Source of the DNA: Collinsella sp.
Lineage (GTDB): Bacteria > Actinomycetota > Coriobacteriia > Coriobacteriales > Coriobacteriaceae
NCBI GenBank assembly: GCA_014871665.1
Contig: WGSL01000008.1
Coordinates: 1 to 51,441, forward strand
Length of the DNA stretch: 51,441 nt
Direction of reading: 5' to 3'
Numbering within the stretch: the stretch's first letter is position 1; every line of letters starts with the position of its first letter. The notes under the pieces were generated by a model. It saw nothing but the letters and a program-made list of their open reading frames with translations, was not told the DNA's origin and searched no databases. A program made the translations under genes and the position numbers. Below are positions 35,463-44,852 of this stretch, piece after piece.

Positions 35463-37802
35463 ATGGCTCAAGATAAGTTCGACGTGGGCGGCATGACATG
35501 CGCCGCCTGCCAGGCGCATGTGGATCGCGCCGTGAGCAAACTCGACGGCGTCCAAAGCGTCGCGGTCAATCTGCTCGCCGGCTCTATGCTGGTGGACTAC
35601 GACCCTGCGCAGGTCTCCCCCGACGACATCTGCACCGCTGTCGACCGCGCGGGCTACTCGGCCTCACCCATCAGCACGGGCACCGACGCTGTCCAAAGCG
35701 GAAGTGCGCAAGCCAGGTCCGGCGCCGCCCATATGGAGTCACCGACCAAAAAGTTGGAGGCCGCCGCCTCTGCCATGCGCACCCGCCTCATCGTCTCGAT
35801 CGTATTCCTCATCCCACTGTTCTACATAGGCATGGGGCACATGCTCGGCTGGCCGCTGCCCGGCATCTTCACCGACCACACCCACAGCATGACGCTCGCG
35901 CTCACCGAGCTCGTCCTGCTCATTCCCATCGTCTACGTCAACGACGCGTACTTTATCAACGGGTTTAAATCGCTCGCGCACGGCGCGCCCACCATGGACG
36001 CCCTTATTGCCGTGGGCGCCACCGCCTCCATCGCCTGGTCGCTCTACGCCATGTTCATCATGGCCGACCAGCTAGCCGCAGGTCAGGTGCACGAGGCCAT
36101 GATGACGAGCATGGACAACCTGTATTTTGAGAGCGCTGGCACCATCCTGTCGCTCGTCACCGTGGGCAAATACCTCGAGACGCGCAGCAAGTCAAAAACC
36201 GGCGGCGCCATCGAGGCGCTGATCGACCTGGCGCCCAAGACCGCGACCGTCGTGGCAGAGGACGGCAGCGAGGCCACCGTCGACGTCGATGCCATTCTGC
36301 CCGGCCAGGTGCTGCGTGTGCGCCCCGGCGAGTCCATCCCTGTCGATGGCGTGGTGCTCGAGGGCAGCTCGGCCGTGGACGAGAGCGCGCTCACCGGCGA
36401 GTCCATCCCCGTGGAAAAGACCGCCGGCGACACCGTCAACGCCGCCACTGTCAACCGCACCGGCTCGTTTGCCTTCCGTGCCACACGCGTGGGCGCCGAC
36501 ACGTCGCTCGCCAAGATTATCCAGCTCGTCGAGGACGCCAACGCCACCAAGGCGCCCATCGCCCGCATGGCCGACAAGGTCGCCGGCGTGTTCGTGCCCG
36601 TGGTATTCGTGATCTCGGCCATGACCTTCGTGGCGTGGATGGCACTGACCGGTAGCGTGAACGAAGCGCTCACCTCCGCCGTCGCTGTGCTGGTGATCAG
36701 CTGTCCGTGCGCATTGGGTCTGGCCACGCCCGTCGCTATTATGGTCGGCACCGGCAAGGGCGCCGAGATGGGCATTCTGTTCAAGAGCGCCGAGGCGCTG
36801 GAGAATCTGCGCAGCGTGGGCACCGTGGTGTTCGATAAGACGGGAACGGTCACTCGCGGCAAGCCTGCCGTGACCGATATCGTGGTAGCCACGCGCGCCG
36901 ACGGATCGCCCGCCATGAGCGAAAAGGCGCTACTCAAGCTGGCCGCCGCGCTGGAGCGCTCAAGCGAACACCCGCTGGCCGAGGCGATTATGGCCGAGTG
37001 CGAGACGCGAGGGATTGTCGCGCGCGCCGTCGAGGACTTTGCCGCCGTGCCCGGGCGAGGCGTTACGGCGCGCGAGGGGCAAAACGCCATTGCCGCCGGC
37101 AATATGCGCCTGATGAACGAGCTGGGCGCGAAGGTGCCCGCGGGTCTTGCCGAACAGTTCGCCGCCGAGGGCAAGACGCCGCTGTTCTTTGCCAAGAACG
37201 GCGAGTTCGCCGGCACCATTGCCGTGGCTGACGAGGTCAAGGAAACGAGTGCCGGAGCCATCGCCGCACTGCGCTCGCTTGGCGTCGACGTGCGCATGCT
37301 CACCGGCGACAACCGAGTCACCGCCGAAGCAATCGCCCGCCGCGTGGGGCTGAGCAGCGAACAGGTCATCGCCGACGTCCTCCCCGCCGACAAGGAGCAC
37401 CACGTACGCGAGCTGCAGGATGCGGGCAGCAAGGTCGCCATGGTGGGCGACGGTATCAATGACTCCCCCGCCCTGGCGCGCGCCGACGTGGGCCTTGCTA
37501 TCGGCACCGGCGCAGACATCGCCAAGGAGGGCGCCGACGTGGTACTCATGCGCAGCGACCTCATGGACGTCGCCCGTGCCATCGAGCTGTCGCGCGCCAC
37601 AATTCGCAACATCAAGCAGGACCTGTTCTGGGCGCTGTTCTACAACGGCATCGGCATTCCGCTGGCGGCGGGCGTGTTCTTCCCCCTCACCGGTTGGCAG
37701 CTCTCGCCGATGTTTGGCGCCGCGGCCATGAGCCTGTCGAGTGTCTGCGTCGTAAGCAATGCGCTGCGCTTAAAATCCTTTAAGCCAAAAGTGGCAAAAT
37801 AG
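35463..37802 (+). CDS. copA: Copper-exporting P1B-type ATPase
   Basis: Pumps Cu(I) out of the cytoplasm using ATP. It has one N-terminal metal-binding domain (GMTCAACQAHVDRAV, residues ~10-25), the transmembrane CPC motif (SCPCALGLATP), the phosphorylation site DKTGTVTRG, the SEHPLAEAI motif and the hinge GDGINDSPALA. The last helices carry FYNGIGIPLAAG and AAMSLSSV, the Tyr-Asn and Met-Ser-Ser residues that mark Cu(I) transport (P1B-1). 779 aa, normal. ATG 35463 has AAAGGAG 6 nt upstream. It is followed by a chaperone and csoR, and preceded by a CsoR-type operator. Confidence 0.96.
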   Translation: MAQDKFDVGGMTCAACQAHVDRAVSKLDGVQSVAVNLLAGSMLVDYDPAQVSPDDICTAVDRAGYSASPISTGTDAVQSGSAQARSGAAHMESPTKKLEAAASAMRTRLIVSIVFLIPLFYIGMGHMLGWPLPGIFTDHTHSMTLALTELVLLIPIVYVNDAYFINGFKSLAHGAPTMDALIAVGATASIAWSLYAMFIMADQLAAGQVHEAMMTSMDNLYFESAGTILSLVTVGKYLETRSKSKTGGAIEALIDLAPKTATVVAEDGSEATVDVDAILPGQVLRVRPGESIPVDGVVLEGSSAVDESALTGESIPVEKTAGDTVNAATVNRTGSFAFRATRVGADTSLAKIIQLVEDANATKAPIARMADKVAGVFVPVVFVISAMTFVAWMALTGSVNEALTSAVAVLVISCPCALGLATPVAIMVGTGKGAEMGILFKSAEALENLRSVGTVVFDKTGTVTRGKPAVTDIVVATRADGSPAMSEKALLKLAAALERSSEHPLAEAIMAECETRGIVARAVEDFAAVPGRGVTAREGQNAIAAGNMRLMNELGAKVPAGLAEQFAAEGKTPLFFAKNGEFAGTIAVADEVKETSAGAIAALRSLGVDVRMLTGDNRVTAEAIARRVGLSSEQVIADVLPADKEHHVRELQDAGSKVAMVGDGINDSPALARADVGLAIGTGADIAKEGADVVLMRSDLMDVARAIELSRATIRNIKQDLFWALFYNGIGIPLAAGVFFPLTGWQLSPMFGAAAMSLSSVCVVSNALRLKSFKPKVAK

Positions 37803-37949
37803 GCTCACCATTAAGTCCATCTAGAACGGGTTTTCCAGACGCCCGAGATTGACCCGAAAGAGGAGCGACGCGCACTTTGGTACGCGAGCGACGGCTTGAA
37901 GGTCAAGGTCGGGTGCCTGGGAAAGCCGACACAACAGGGAGGAATACCC

Positions 37950-38171
37950 ATGCGTTACACAATCAAGACTTCCGGCCTCATGTGCGGCCATTGCGACGCC
38001 ACCGTCGAGACGGCGTTGCTCAACGTGGCCGGCGTGACCGACGCCGACGCCGATCACGAGACCCAGACCGTCCAGGTGGAGTGCGCCGACACCGTGACCG
38101 TCGAGCAGCTCACCGCCGCTGTCGAGGGCGCCGGCGAGAAGTTCCACGCCCTTTCGGTGACCGCCGCATAG
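37950..38171 (+). CDS. copZ: Copper chaperone, heavy-metal-associated domain
   Basis: A 73-aa single HMA-domain protein that should deliver Cu(I) to CopA. The metal site is GLMCGHCDATVE, with the two cysteines of the MxCxxC pattern and an added His. The rest has the usual ferredoxin-like spacing (VQVECADTVTVEQLTAAVEGAG). ATG 37950 follows GGGAGG with 7 nt spacing; longer in-frame versions lack support. It lies 147 bp after copA. A 67-bp inverted repeat separates it from csoR. Confidence 0.9.
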   Translation: MRYTIKTSGLMCGHCDATVETALLNVAGVTDADADHETQTVQVECADTVTVEQLTAAVEGAGEKFHALSVTAA

Positions 38172-38197
38172 CAGTCGCTGCCTACTGAATCCTCAGA

Positions 38198-38264
38198 AGT
38201 TGCGGTGAAATACGGACTGTTGTGCCGCCCTAGGCCTTTAAACGGTCCGTATTTCACCGCAACT
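38198..38264. repeat. 67-bp inverted repeat between copZ and csoR
   Basis: A perfect 20-bp inverted repeat, AGTTGCGGTGAAATACGGAC (38198-38217) / GTCCGTATTTCACCGCAACT (38245-38264), around a 27-nt centre. There is no T-run, so it is not a standard terminator. Its size and form resemble the 59-bp units, but the sequence is unrelated. Confidence 0.8.
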
Positions 38265-38306
38265 GACGGGGACATCCGGAAGATCGACCAGAAACGAGGA
38301 CCCGAC

Positions 38307-38579
38307 ATGATGGCAGACCATAAATCGGTGACCCGCATGCTCAAGACGGCACGCGGCCAGATCGACGGCATCTTGCGGATGGTCGAGGAGGACCGTTACT
38401 GCGTCGATATTTCCACGCAGCTCATGGCAACGCAGGCGCTCCTCGCGCGCATTAACGCCGACGTGCTCAAGGCGCATATCGAGGGCTGCGTGACTTCGGC
38501 AATCGAATCGGGCGACGAAGACCTCAAAGCCGCCAAGCTCGCCGAAATCGAACGCGTCGTCGACAAGCTCTCCAAGTAA
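38307..38579 (+). CDS. csoR: CsoR family copper-sensing repressor
   Basis: A 90-aa all-helical repressor of the CsoR/RcnR family (DUF156). The start KSVTRMLKTARGQIDGILRMVEEDRYC is typical. The Cu(I) ligands would be Cys in YCVDIS, and His and Cys in HIEGCV, the Cys-His-Cys set of copper sensors. ATG 38307 has GAGGA 6 nt upstream. It should bind the GC-rich palindrome before copA and release it when copper binds. An inverted repeat separates it from copZ, so it could be read through or have its own promoter. Confidence 0.92.
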   Translation: MMADHKSVTRMLKTARGQIDGILRMVEEDRYCVDISTQLMATQALLARINADVLKAHIEGCVTSAIESGDEDLKAAKLAEIERVVDKLSK

Positions 38580-38623
38580 TAGGGGCATTGGGGACAGATT
38601 TCTTTGCACCGTCTTGGTATTCC

Positions 38624-38670
38624 GGGGACAGGTATGTTTGCACCACATTGGTGCAGATTAACCTGTCCCC
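38624..38670. repeat. 47-nt GGGGACAGGT hairpin repeat (copy 2)
   Basis: GGGGACAGGT (38624-38633) / ACCTGTCCCC (38661-38670) with inner stem GCACC/GGTGC. It matches 27311-27357 in length and structure. A partial copy (GGGGACAGATTTCTTTGCACC) lies immediately to the left at about 38590-38610. Confidence 0.8.
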
Positions 38671-38725
38671 CTTGCTCTAAATCGGGTATAAAGGCGTGCA
38701 GCATATCGAACGAAAGGCAATTTGC

Positions 38726-39199
38726 ATGAATGACTTTATGAAGGGTCGCAATGGTGCCGATGAACTCACCATCGTGATGGGTTTTGCCGGCATCGTCATC
38801 GCGATGATTGGATCGATAGCCCGCATCCAGTGGCTCAGCTGGATTGCCATCGCCGTAATCGTGATTGGCGTGCTGCGCGGCCTGTCCAAAAATATCGACG
38901 CACGTCACAAGGAGAACGAGGCCTTTGTCGCCGCGACTGCAAACGTACCCGGCTTGGGCAAGTTTGTAGCTAGCTTGGGCGGCGGAGCTGCAGCGGCCAA
39001 CGCCTCGCGCGCAGCCGGTACTAGCAAGGAAGACTTTGAACGTGCCAAGCGCACAGCCAAGAAGATGTGGAAGGGCCGCAAGACCACGGCCTATCTTAAG
39101 TGCCCCAACTGCGGCCAGATGCTCTCCGTTCCCAAGGGCAAAGGCAAGATCCGCGTCACCTGCCCCAAGTGCCATGCCAAGATGGAGACGCGCTCATAG
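38726..39199 (+). CDS. Small membrane protein with C-terminal zinc ribbon
   Basis: A 157-aa protein of unknown function. Two membrane helices occur near the N-terminus (LTIVMGFAGIVIAMIGSIA and LSWIAIAVIVIGVLRGL). A charged middle follows. The C-terminus is a rubredoxin-like zinc ribbon with CPNCG and CPKCH, 19 residues apart. ATG 38726 has GAAAGG about 9 nt upstream. A strong terminator follows, so it is a single-gene unit. Similar proteins are common in Actinobacteria and Firmicutes but uncharacterised; no role is proposed. Confidence 0.8.
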   Translation: MNDFMKGRNGADELTIVMGFAGIVIAMIGSIARIQWLSWIAIAVIVIGVLRGLSKNIDARHKENEAFVAATANVPGLGKFVASLGGGAAAANASRAAGTSKEDFERAKRTAKKMWKGRKTTAYLKCPNCGQMLSVPKGKGKIRVTCPKCHAKMETRS

Positions 39200-39222
39200 C
39201 TGCCATACTATGGGACAAATAA

Positions 39223-39257
39223 AAGCCGAGGCCTCGCACTGGGACCTCGGCTTTTTC
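39223..39257 (+). terminator. Terminator after zinc-ribbon gene
   Basis: A 9-bp stem AAGCCGAGG (39223-39231) / CCTCGGCTT (39245-39253) followed by TTTTT. A possible second, weaker hairpin GACAAAAGG/GTCCCTTTGTC at about 39264-39285 lies towards the convergent amidohydrolase. Confidence 0.9.
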
Positions 39258-39306
39258 TGATTATGACAAAAGGATTGTCCCTTTGTCGCATCGCCATATC
39301 GCGCGC

Positions 39307-40677
39307 TTACGCCACGCCATCGCGGGCAAGCTCCTCGGCCAACGCCTCGGCAGGCATGGCCATAATCGCGTCGAGCTCGGCGTCCACCTCGGGAATACGC
39401 TTCACCTTGAGCTTGCGCACCAGATCACCGCGACACATCACGTGCGTCGGATCACGCAGTGCGCACAGGTCATCGAGCGGGTTCTCGCGCGTCACCAGAA
39501 TATCGGCGGCCTTGCCGCACTCGATTGTGCCGGTCTCGCCGCCCAGCCCCAGCAGCTCGGCATTGACCTGCGTGGCCGTATGCAGCGCGAAAGCGTTGCC
39601 CACGCCGACATACTTGGCAAAATAGGCCACCTCACGCCACATGTCGTACTGCGTCACGAACGGGCAGCTCGAGTCCGTGCCAAGGCCCACCTTAACGCCA
39701 GCTTCCAGTGCGGCACGGGCGCTCTCGATGATGCCCGAGCACACGATGTCACCGTTCTTCTTTTGTGTATCGGTCGAATGGGTCTTTTCCGGGTCGAGCA
39801 ATACAAACGGCAGCGCCGGGCTGATAGTGCAGGTAACGCTGGGCGCACGCCCCTCGAGCTGCGTGCCCGCGGCGCCGCGGTACAGTTCCAAGATCTCGGG
39901 AGTCATCGGGGCACCGTGCTCGATCGTATCGACGCCGGCCTCAAGCGCGGCCTTCACGCCTTCGGTGCTCTCGACATGAGCCATAACCGGCAGGCCCACC
40001 TCGTGCGCCGCCTTGCACGCCGCCGCGGCAACCTCGACCGGCATACGCAGCACACCCGGCTCGCCCACCTCGGTAGCGTCGAACACGCCGCCCGTCACGA
40101 ACAGCTTGATGACGTCGGCACCGCGCGCATACAGGTCGCGCACCTGTTCGGCTGCCTCGGCGGGACTGTTGGCCACCTGGGCGAACAAACCCGCACCATG
40201 GCCGCCCGGCACCGTGACACCCGTTCCCGGCGCCACCAGGCGAGGACCTTGATACTTGCCGGCATCGATAGCATCGCGCACGGCAAGATCGGCAAACAGC
40301 GGGTCGCCCGCGCCGCGCACCGTGGTCACGCCACTTGCCAGTTGTTGTTGGGCGCTGCCCTTAAGAATATGGCGCACGATGGCGCGCCCCACGGGATTAT
40401 CGAGCTTCTTCATCAGCGCGCCCGCATCGCCGGCCGAGACAGGCTTGCCCGAGCCGCACAGGTGCACGTGCATATTGATGAGACCGGGCATGAGATACGC
40501 ACCGCCCAGGTCGATAACCTCGGCACCCGCGGGCGCCTGCGCCACAGCACTCGGCCCCATCCAGGTGATGACGCCGCGCTCAACAGTCACGGCCATATCG
40601 GGTTGCGGCTCCATATGCTCCGAGCCATCCAGAATGGTCGCATTGATAAACAACGTGGAACGATCGGCAGACGCCAT
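39307..40677 (-). CDS. Amidohydrolase family protein (prolidase/imidazolonepropionase-like)
   Basis: A metal-dependent TIM-barrel hydrolase of 456 aa. A small N-terminal beta-sandwich (LFINATILDGSEHMEPQPDMAV) precedes PGLINMHVHLCGSG (two metal His). The bridging lysine is likely in DVIKLFVTGG, later His ligands in VMAHVES and TIEHGAP, and the catalytic Asp in GTDSSCPF. This set is typical of the Xaa-Pro dipeptidase and related amidohydrolase subfamily. ATG 40677 has GGAGG 8 nt upstream; upstream in-frame codons are unlikely. It stands alone. The substrate cannot be deduced; a peptide, lactone or cyclic amide is possible. Confidence 0.9.
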   Translation of the reverse strand: MASADRSTLFINATILDGSEHMEPQPDMAVTVERGVITWMGPSAVAQAPAGAEVIDLGGAYLMPGLINMHVHLCGSGKPVSAGDAGALMKKLDNPVGRAIVRHILKGSAQQQLASGVTTVRGAGDPLFADLAVRDAIDAGKYQGPRLVAPGTGVTVPGGHGAGLFAQVANSPAEAAEQVRDLYARGADVIKLFVTGGVFDATEVGEPGVLRMPVEVAAAACKAAHEVGLPVMAHVESTEGVKAALEAGVDTIEHGAPMTPEILELYRGAAGTQLEGRAPSVTCTISPALPFVLLDPEKTHSTDTQKKNGDIVCSGIIESARAALEAGVKVGLGTDSSCPFVTQYDMWREVAYFAKYVGVGNAFALHTATQVNAELLGLGGETGTIECGKAADILVTRENPLDDLCALRDPTHVMCRGDLVRKLKVKRIPEVDAELDAIMAMPAEALAEELARDGVA

Positions 40678-40825
40678 ATCGAGCTCCTCCCTCACGATTA
40701 ACTTGAACATTTGTCCATTATCACCTAGTCCCGCTGGATTGCTGCAGACGCATCGGTTAACGGAGGGAAGAGGGGATGTGGGAGACGGAATATGCTGCAG
40801 TCCCACCCCAGCGACACCAGGGAAA

Positions 40826-40965
40826 TATCTCGATCTGTAACAGATACAGGGTTGTTGGGCCCCTTGATGTTACAGATCGAGACATTCGGTCGACGTTTCA
40901 CCGGTTTGTCTCGATCTGTAACAATTACGAACTCAAACAACTTCTAAACGTTACAGATCAAGACA
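40826..40965. repeat. 59-bp inverted-repeat array, site III (2 units)
   Basis: Units 40826-40884 and 40907-40965, starts 81 bp apart. The right unit ends 7 bp before the stop codon of the DUF559-like gene. Confidence 0.93.
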
Positions 40966-40972
40966 AAACCTC

Positions 40973-42049
40973 TCAGCGCCCATACCACCGACGTCTCCAC
41001 TCCTCAGCCAAATCGGGCCGTCGCGGAATACCCGCCAGCCTCATCTTCTCAACCAGCTTCCCCGGATTCTTGAGCTCATCAAACGTAAACCGAAGCACCT
41101 TGTGCCCGAGCATTGTCAGATGAGATTCCCGCTGACGCTCTGCCACGAATGGGTCGACCGGCTCCCGGGCCTCGCCGCTCTGCAGGGTGTACTTCCCCTT
41201 ACCGTCCAGCTCGCCAATCACGCACGTTCCCTCCTCGAGCCGCCAAAAAAAGTCGACGCGAAACACCTGGCTCGGATCGAGCGGGTCGCGAAACTCCACC
41301 TGCAGCTCCGGAACCGGAAAGCCGTACGCAATAAAGAACGCTCGGAACCGAGACTCGCCGCCGTTTTCGGACAGCCCGTCCGCATACGACGCAATCGCCT
41401 GTGCCCTGCGATACCCTCGCCTGCCCTCGCAATCGGCGCGGAGGCGCTCGCACAAATCCCCACGTGATACGTCTTTCACCCGCAGTGCAGAATCGGCAAT
41501 CGCCAACCCGTAGGAGAACGGCGCACGCAGCAAGCAATCCTCCGCCGTGCGCCAAAACGACGTCACCCGCACGCCGTCGACGCGCTCGAGCGCGCCCGCA
41601 ATCTGCGGACGCAACAACCTGCACCCGCCGCTCAACGTCACCGAACAGCAAGTCTTAACAAGGAAACGCGGCCCGAGCAGATCATTCGGCACCTCCAGAC
41701 CCCATATCAGCGCGGCGTCATATCCCCAAAACGCCCAATCGGGATGAAATTTCGCAAGCCCTTTGATAGTCCTCAGCGCTCGCTCCGCCGGCGTCAATGC
41801 ATCCCAATCATGCTGAAAACAGAACAGGTACGGCTCGGGCTCCGCGATATCGTCGGTTCCAACATGGCGTCGCAGCCACATGAGCTCGGTATTGTCATGC
41901 GTTGCGAGCAGCGCACCTTGCTTGGCCGTCTCCGCGAGCCGCGCGAGCATCCTATTCCGCGCCAACGTGTTGCGAGTCGCATGTTTGTGTTTGAGAACGG
42001 TATTAGGCACTTTCATCACCACCACGTCAGACAAATGGACCATCGTCAC
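40973..42049 (-). CDS. DUF559/AbiEi-like nuclease-fold protein bracketed by repeat arrays
   Basis: A 358-aa protein. The C-terminal ~130 residues match the DUF559 (Vsr-like, PD-(D/E)xK) pattern: ESRFRAFFIAYGFPVPELQ, the acidic residue in FRVDFFW, GELDGKGKY, and the end QRESHLTMLGHKVLRFTFDEL. The N-terminal part resembles the winged-helix/AbiEi-type region often joined to DUF559 in Actinobacteria. Start: GTG 42049 (GGAGG, 5 nt spacing) or ATG 42043; TTG 42067 precedes the ribosome site. Repeat array III ends 7 bp after its stop, and array IV starts about 20 bp before its start. A nuclease acting on such repeats is possible but speculative. No toxin gene partner was seen. Confidence 0.65.
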   Translation of the reverse strand: MTMVHLSDVVVMKVPNTVLKHKHATRNTLARNRMLARLAETAKQGALLATHDNTELMWLRRHVGTDDIAEPEPYLFCFQHDWDALTPAERALRTIKGLAKFHPDWAFWGYDAALIWGLEVPNDLLGPRFLVKTCCSVTLSGGCRLLRPQIAGALERVDGVRVTSFWRTAEDCLLRAPFSYGLAIADSALRVKDVSRGDLCERLRADCEGRRGYRRAQAIASYADGLSENGGESRFRAFFIAYGFPVPELQVEFRDPLDPSQVFRVDFFWRLEEGTCVIGELDGKGKYTLQSGEAREPVDPFVAERQRESHLTMLGHKVLRFTFDELKNPGKLVEKMRLAGIPRRPDLAEEWRRRWYGR

Positions 42050-42068
42050 CGTTGCCTCCGCTGACAAA

Positions 42069-42207
42069 TGTCTTGATCTGTAACAGGAAGACAGTCTTTG
42101 AGCCTCTAGTTGTTACAGAACAAGATCTTTCGGCAGCCGCCAACCTTCCGTCTCAATCTGTAACAGTTACGGGCCCAAACAGCCGCCAAACGTTACAGAT
42201 TGAGACA
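42069..42207. repeat. 59-bp inverted-repeat array, site IV (2 units)
   Basis: Units 42069-42127 and 42149-42207, starts 80 bp apart. The outer end of the left unit's second arm is degenerate (AAGATC for AAGACA). It lies between the DUF559-like gene start and the stop of the next minus-strand gene. Confidence 0.93.
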
Positions 42208-42242
42208 AAGTCAGGGCAGCAGGGCGACGCCAGTCACATCCC

Positions 42243-42950
42243 CTACTCCCACTCCTGCTCGTAGATGTTGAGCGACTTCACGTACCGCCCCTGGGCGCCC
42301 ATGATGTCGCGGACCAGGCGCAAAAAGAAGCTGACGCACGAGGTGTCAAAGCCGTCCTGCAGATCCTCGGGATGCACCGCACCCGGTCCATCGACCGCCG
42401 TGTCACTCAGGCGCGCGATGTCATACAGATAGAGCTGTCCCGCCGTCAGCCAGACATCGTCGATGCAGGCGAGGCGCACCGCGATCGCGCCGTCGCTCCA
42501 ATGCTCCTTTTGCACGATATGCGGGTCGTAGACATCAAAGCGACGGTCGGCACGCGTATCCTTCAGCGCAACCATGCCGTTCGCAGGATCCTTGTCCAAA
42601 ATGCCAAAGCGCGAGAAATACTGCGTGTCGCGTACCTGCTCGAGCCGCTTGAGCGAGGCAGGCGAAAGCGATGCCGGCGGTTCGTCAACATACAGCTCGA
42701 GCAGCGTCTTGCCATGGCGATAGGGGCGCTCGAAGAGCAGCCAATCGGTAAATGCCATGTTGTAGGCCATGATTTCGTTTTGCGAAGGCTCGGTGCAATA
42801 GCTGAGCCACGGGTCGACAATGATCTCGAACTGTTCGCGTGCCGGCTCCAAAAACTGGAACTTCCGCAGCATCCAAAAATGGGCCATGTCGGCAATATCG
42901 TTGCCGACGGCTTCAGCCAGCTGCGCTCGGTCTAAAACGTGGTCAGTCAC
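42243..42950 (-). CDS. Conserved protein of unknown function
   Basis: A 235-aa soluble protein that I do not recognise. It is rich in aromatic and acidic residues (MAHFWMLRKFQFLEPAREQFEI, YNMAFTDWLLFERPYRHGKTLLELYV, SRFGILDKDPANGMVAL). It has no membrane helix, signal peptide or cysteine motif. GTG 42950 follows GAGGAGG with 5 nt spacing, a strong site. It lies upstream of the DUF559-like gene on the same strand, separated by repeat array IV. The pattern of an N-terminal helical half and a beta-rich second half (RRFDVYDPHIVQ, AIAVRLACIDDVWLTAGQLYLYD) suggests a housekeeping or accessory protein, no more. Confidence 0.7.
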   Translation of the reverse strand: MTDHVLDRAQLAEAVGNDIADMAHFWMLRKFQFLEPAREQFEIIVDPWLSYCTEPSQNEIMAYNMAFTDWLLFERPYRHGKTLLELYVDEPPASLSPASLKRLEQVRDTQYFSRFGILDKDPANGMVALKDTRADRRFDVYDPHIVQKEHWSDGAIAVRLACIDDVWLTAGQLYLYDIARLSDTAVDGPGAVHPEDLQDGFDTSCVSFFLRLVRDIMGAQGRYVKSLNIYEQEWE

Positions 42951-43253
42951 GGCATCCTCCTCAAACTGATGAACCTCAATTTGAGCTTACGAGGAGGGTG
43001 GGCAGCCACGACCAGCGCGGGCAAAATAGGCCTCCGGCTGCAAACCAGATGCTGACCAAACACTTGACGGGACACTTGACCGAATGAGCGCACCGCAAAG
43101 AAACCGCAGGTAGATATAGACAGTCAGTTCACTCATTTGAGGCAAACGCCCGCTACCACCACAGAAAGAGCAGAGTAGCACAGTCGCAAACGTCGACGAA
43201 TGAACACTTGCACGTCGGCAAATGACAAAGTCGCCTGCGAACTCGCAAGGAGT

Positions 43254-43333
43254 GTCCCCGAATGCCGGCACATAAGGAGCGTCCCCAGCTGCCGGCACTT
43301 GGGGACGTTCCTTTTGGGCCGGCATTCGGGGAC
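43254..43333. repeat. 80-nt nested inverted repeat of GGGGAC type
   Basis: GTCCCCGAATGCCGGC (43254-43269) and GCCGGCATTCGGGGAC (43318-43333) are perfectly complementary. Within them GTCCCC (43281-43286) pairs with GGGGAC (43301-43306). Related text occurs at 27254-27295. It lies in the 415-bp gap downstream of gltD; no T-run follows and no other feature was seen in the gap. Confidence 0.75.
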
Positions 43334-43365
43334 AGCCCTTGACGATTCAGCTGTGGACAGCCGCC

Positions 43366-44847
<1,482 letters not shown>

Positions 44848-44852
44848 GGCAC

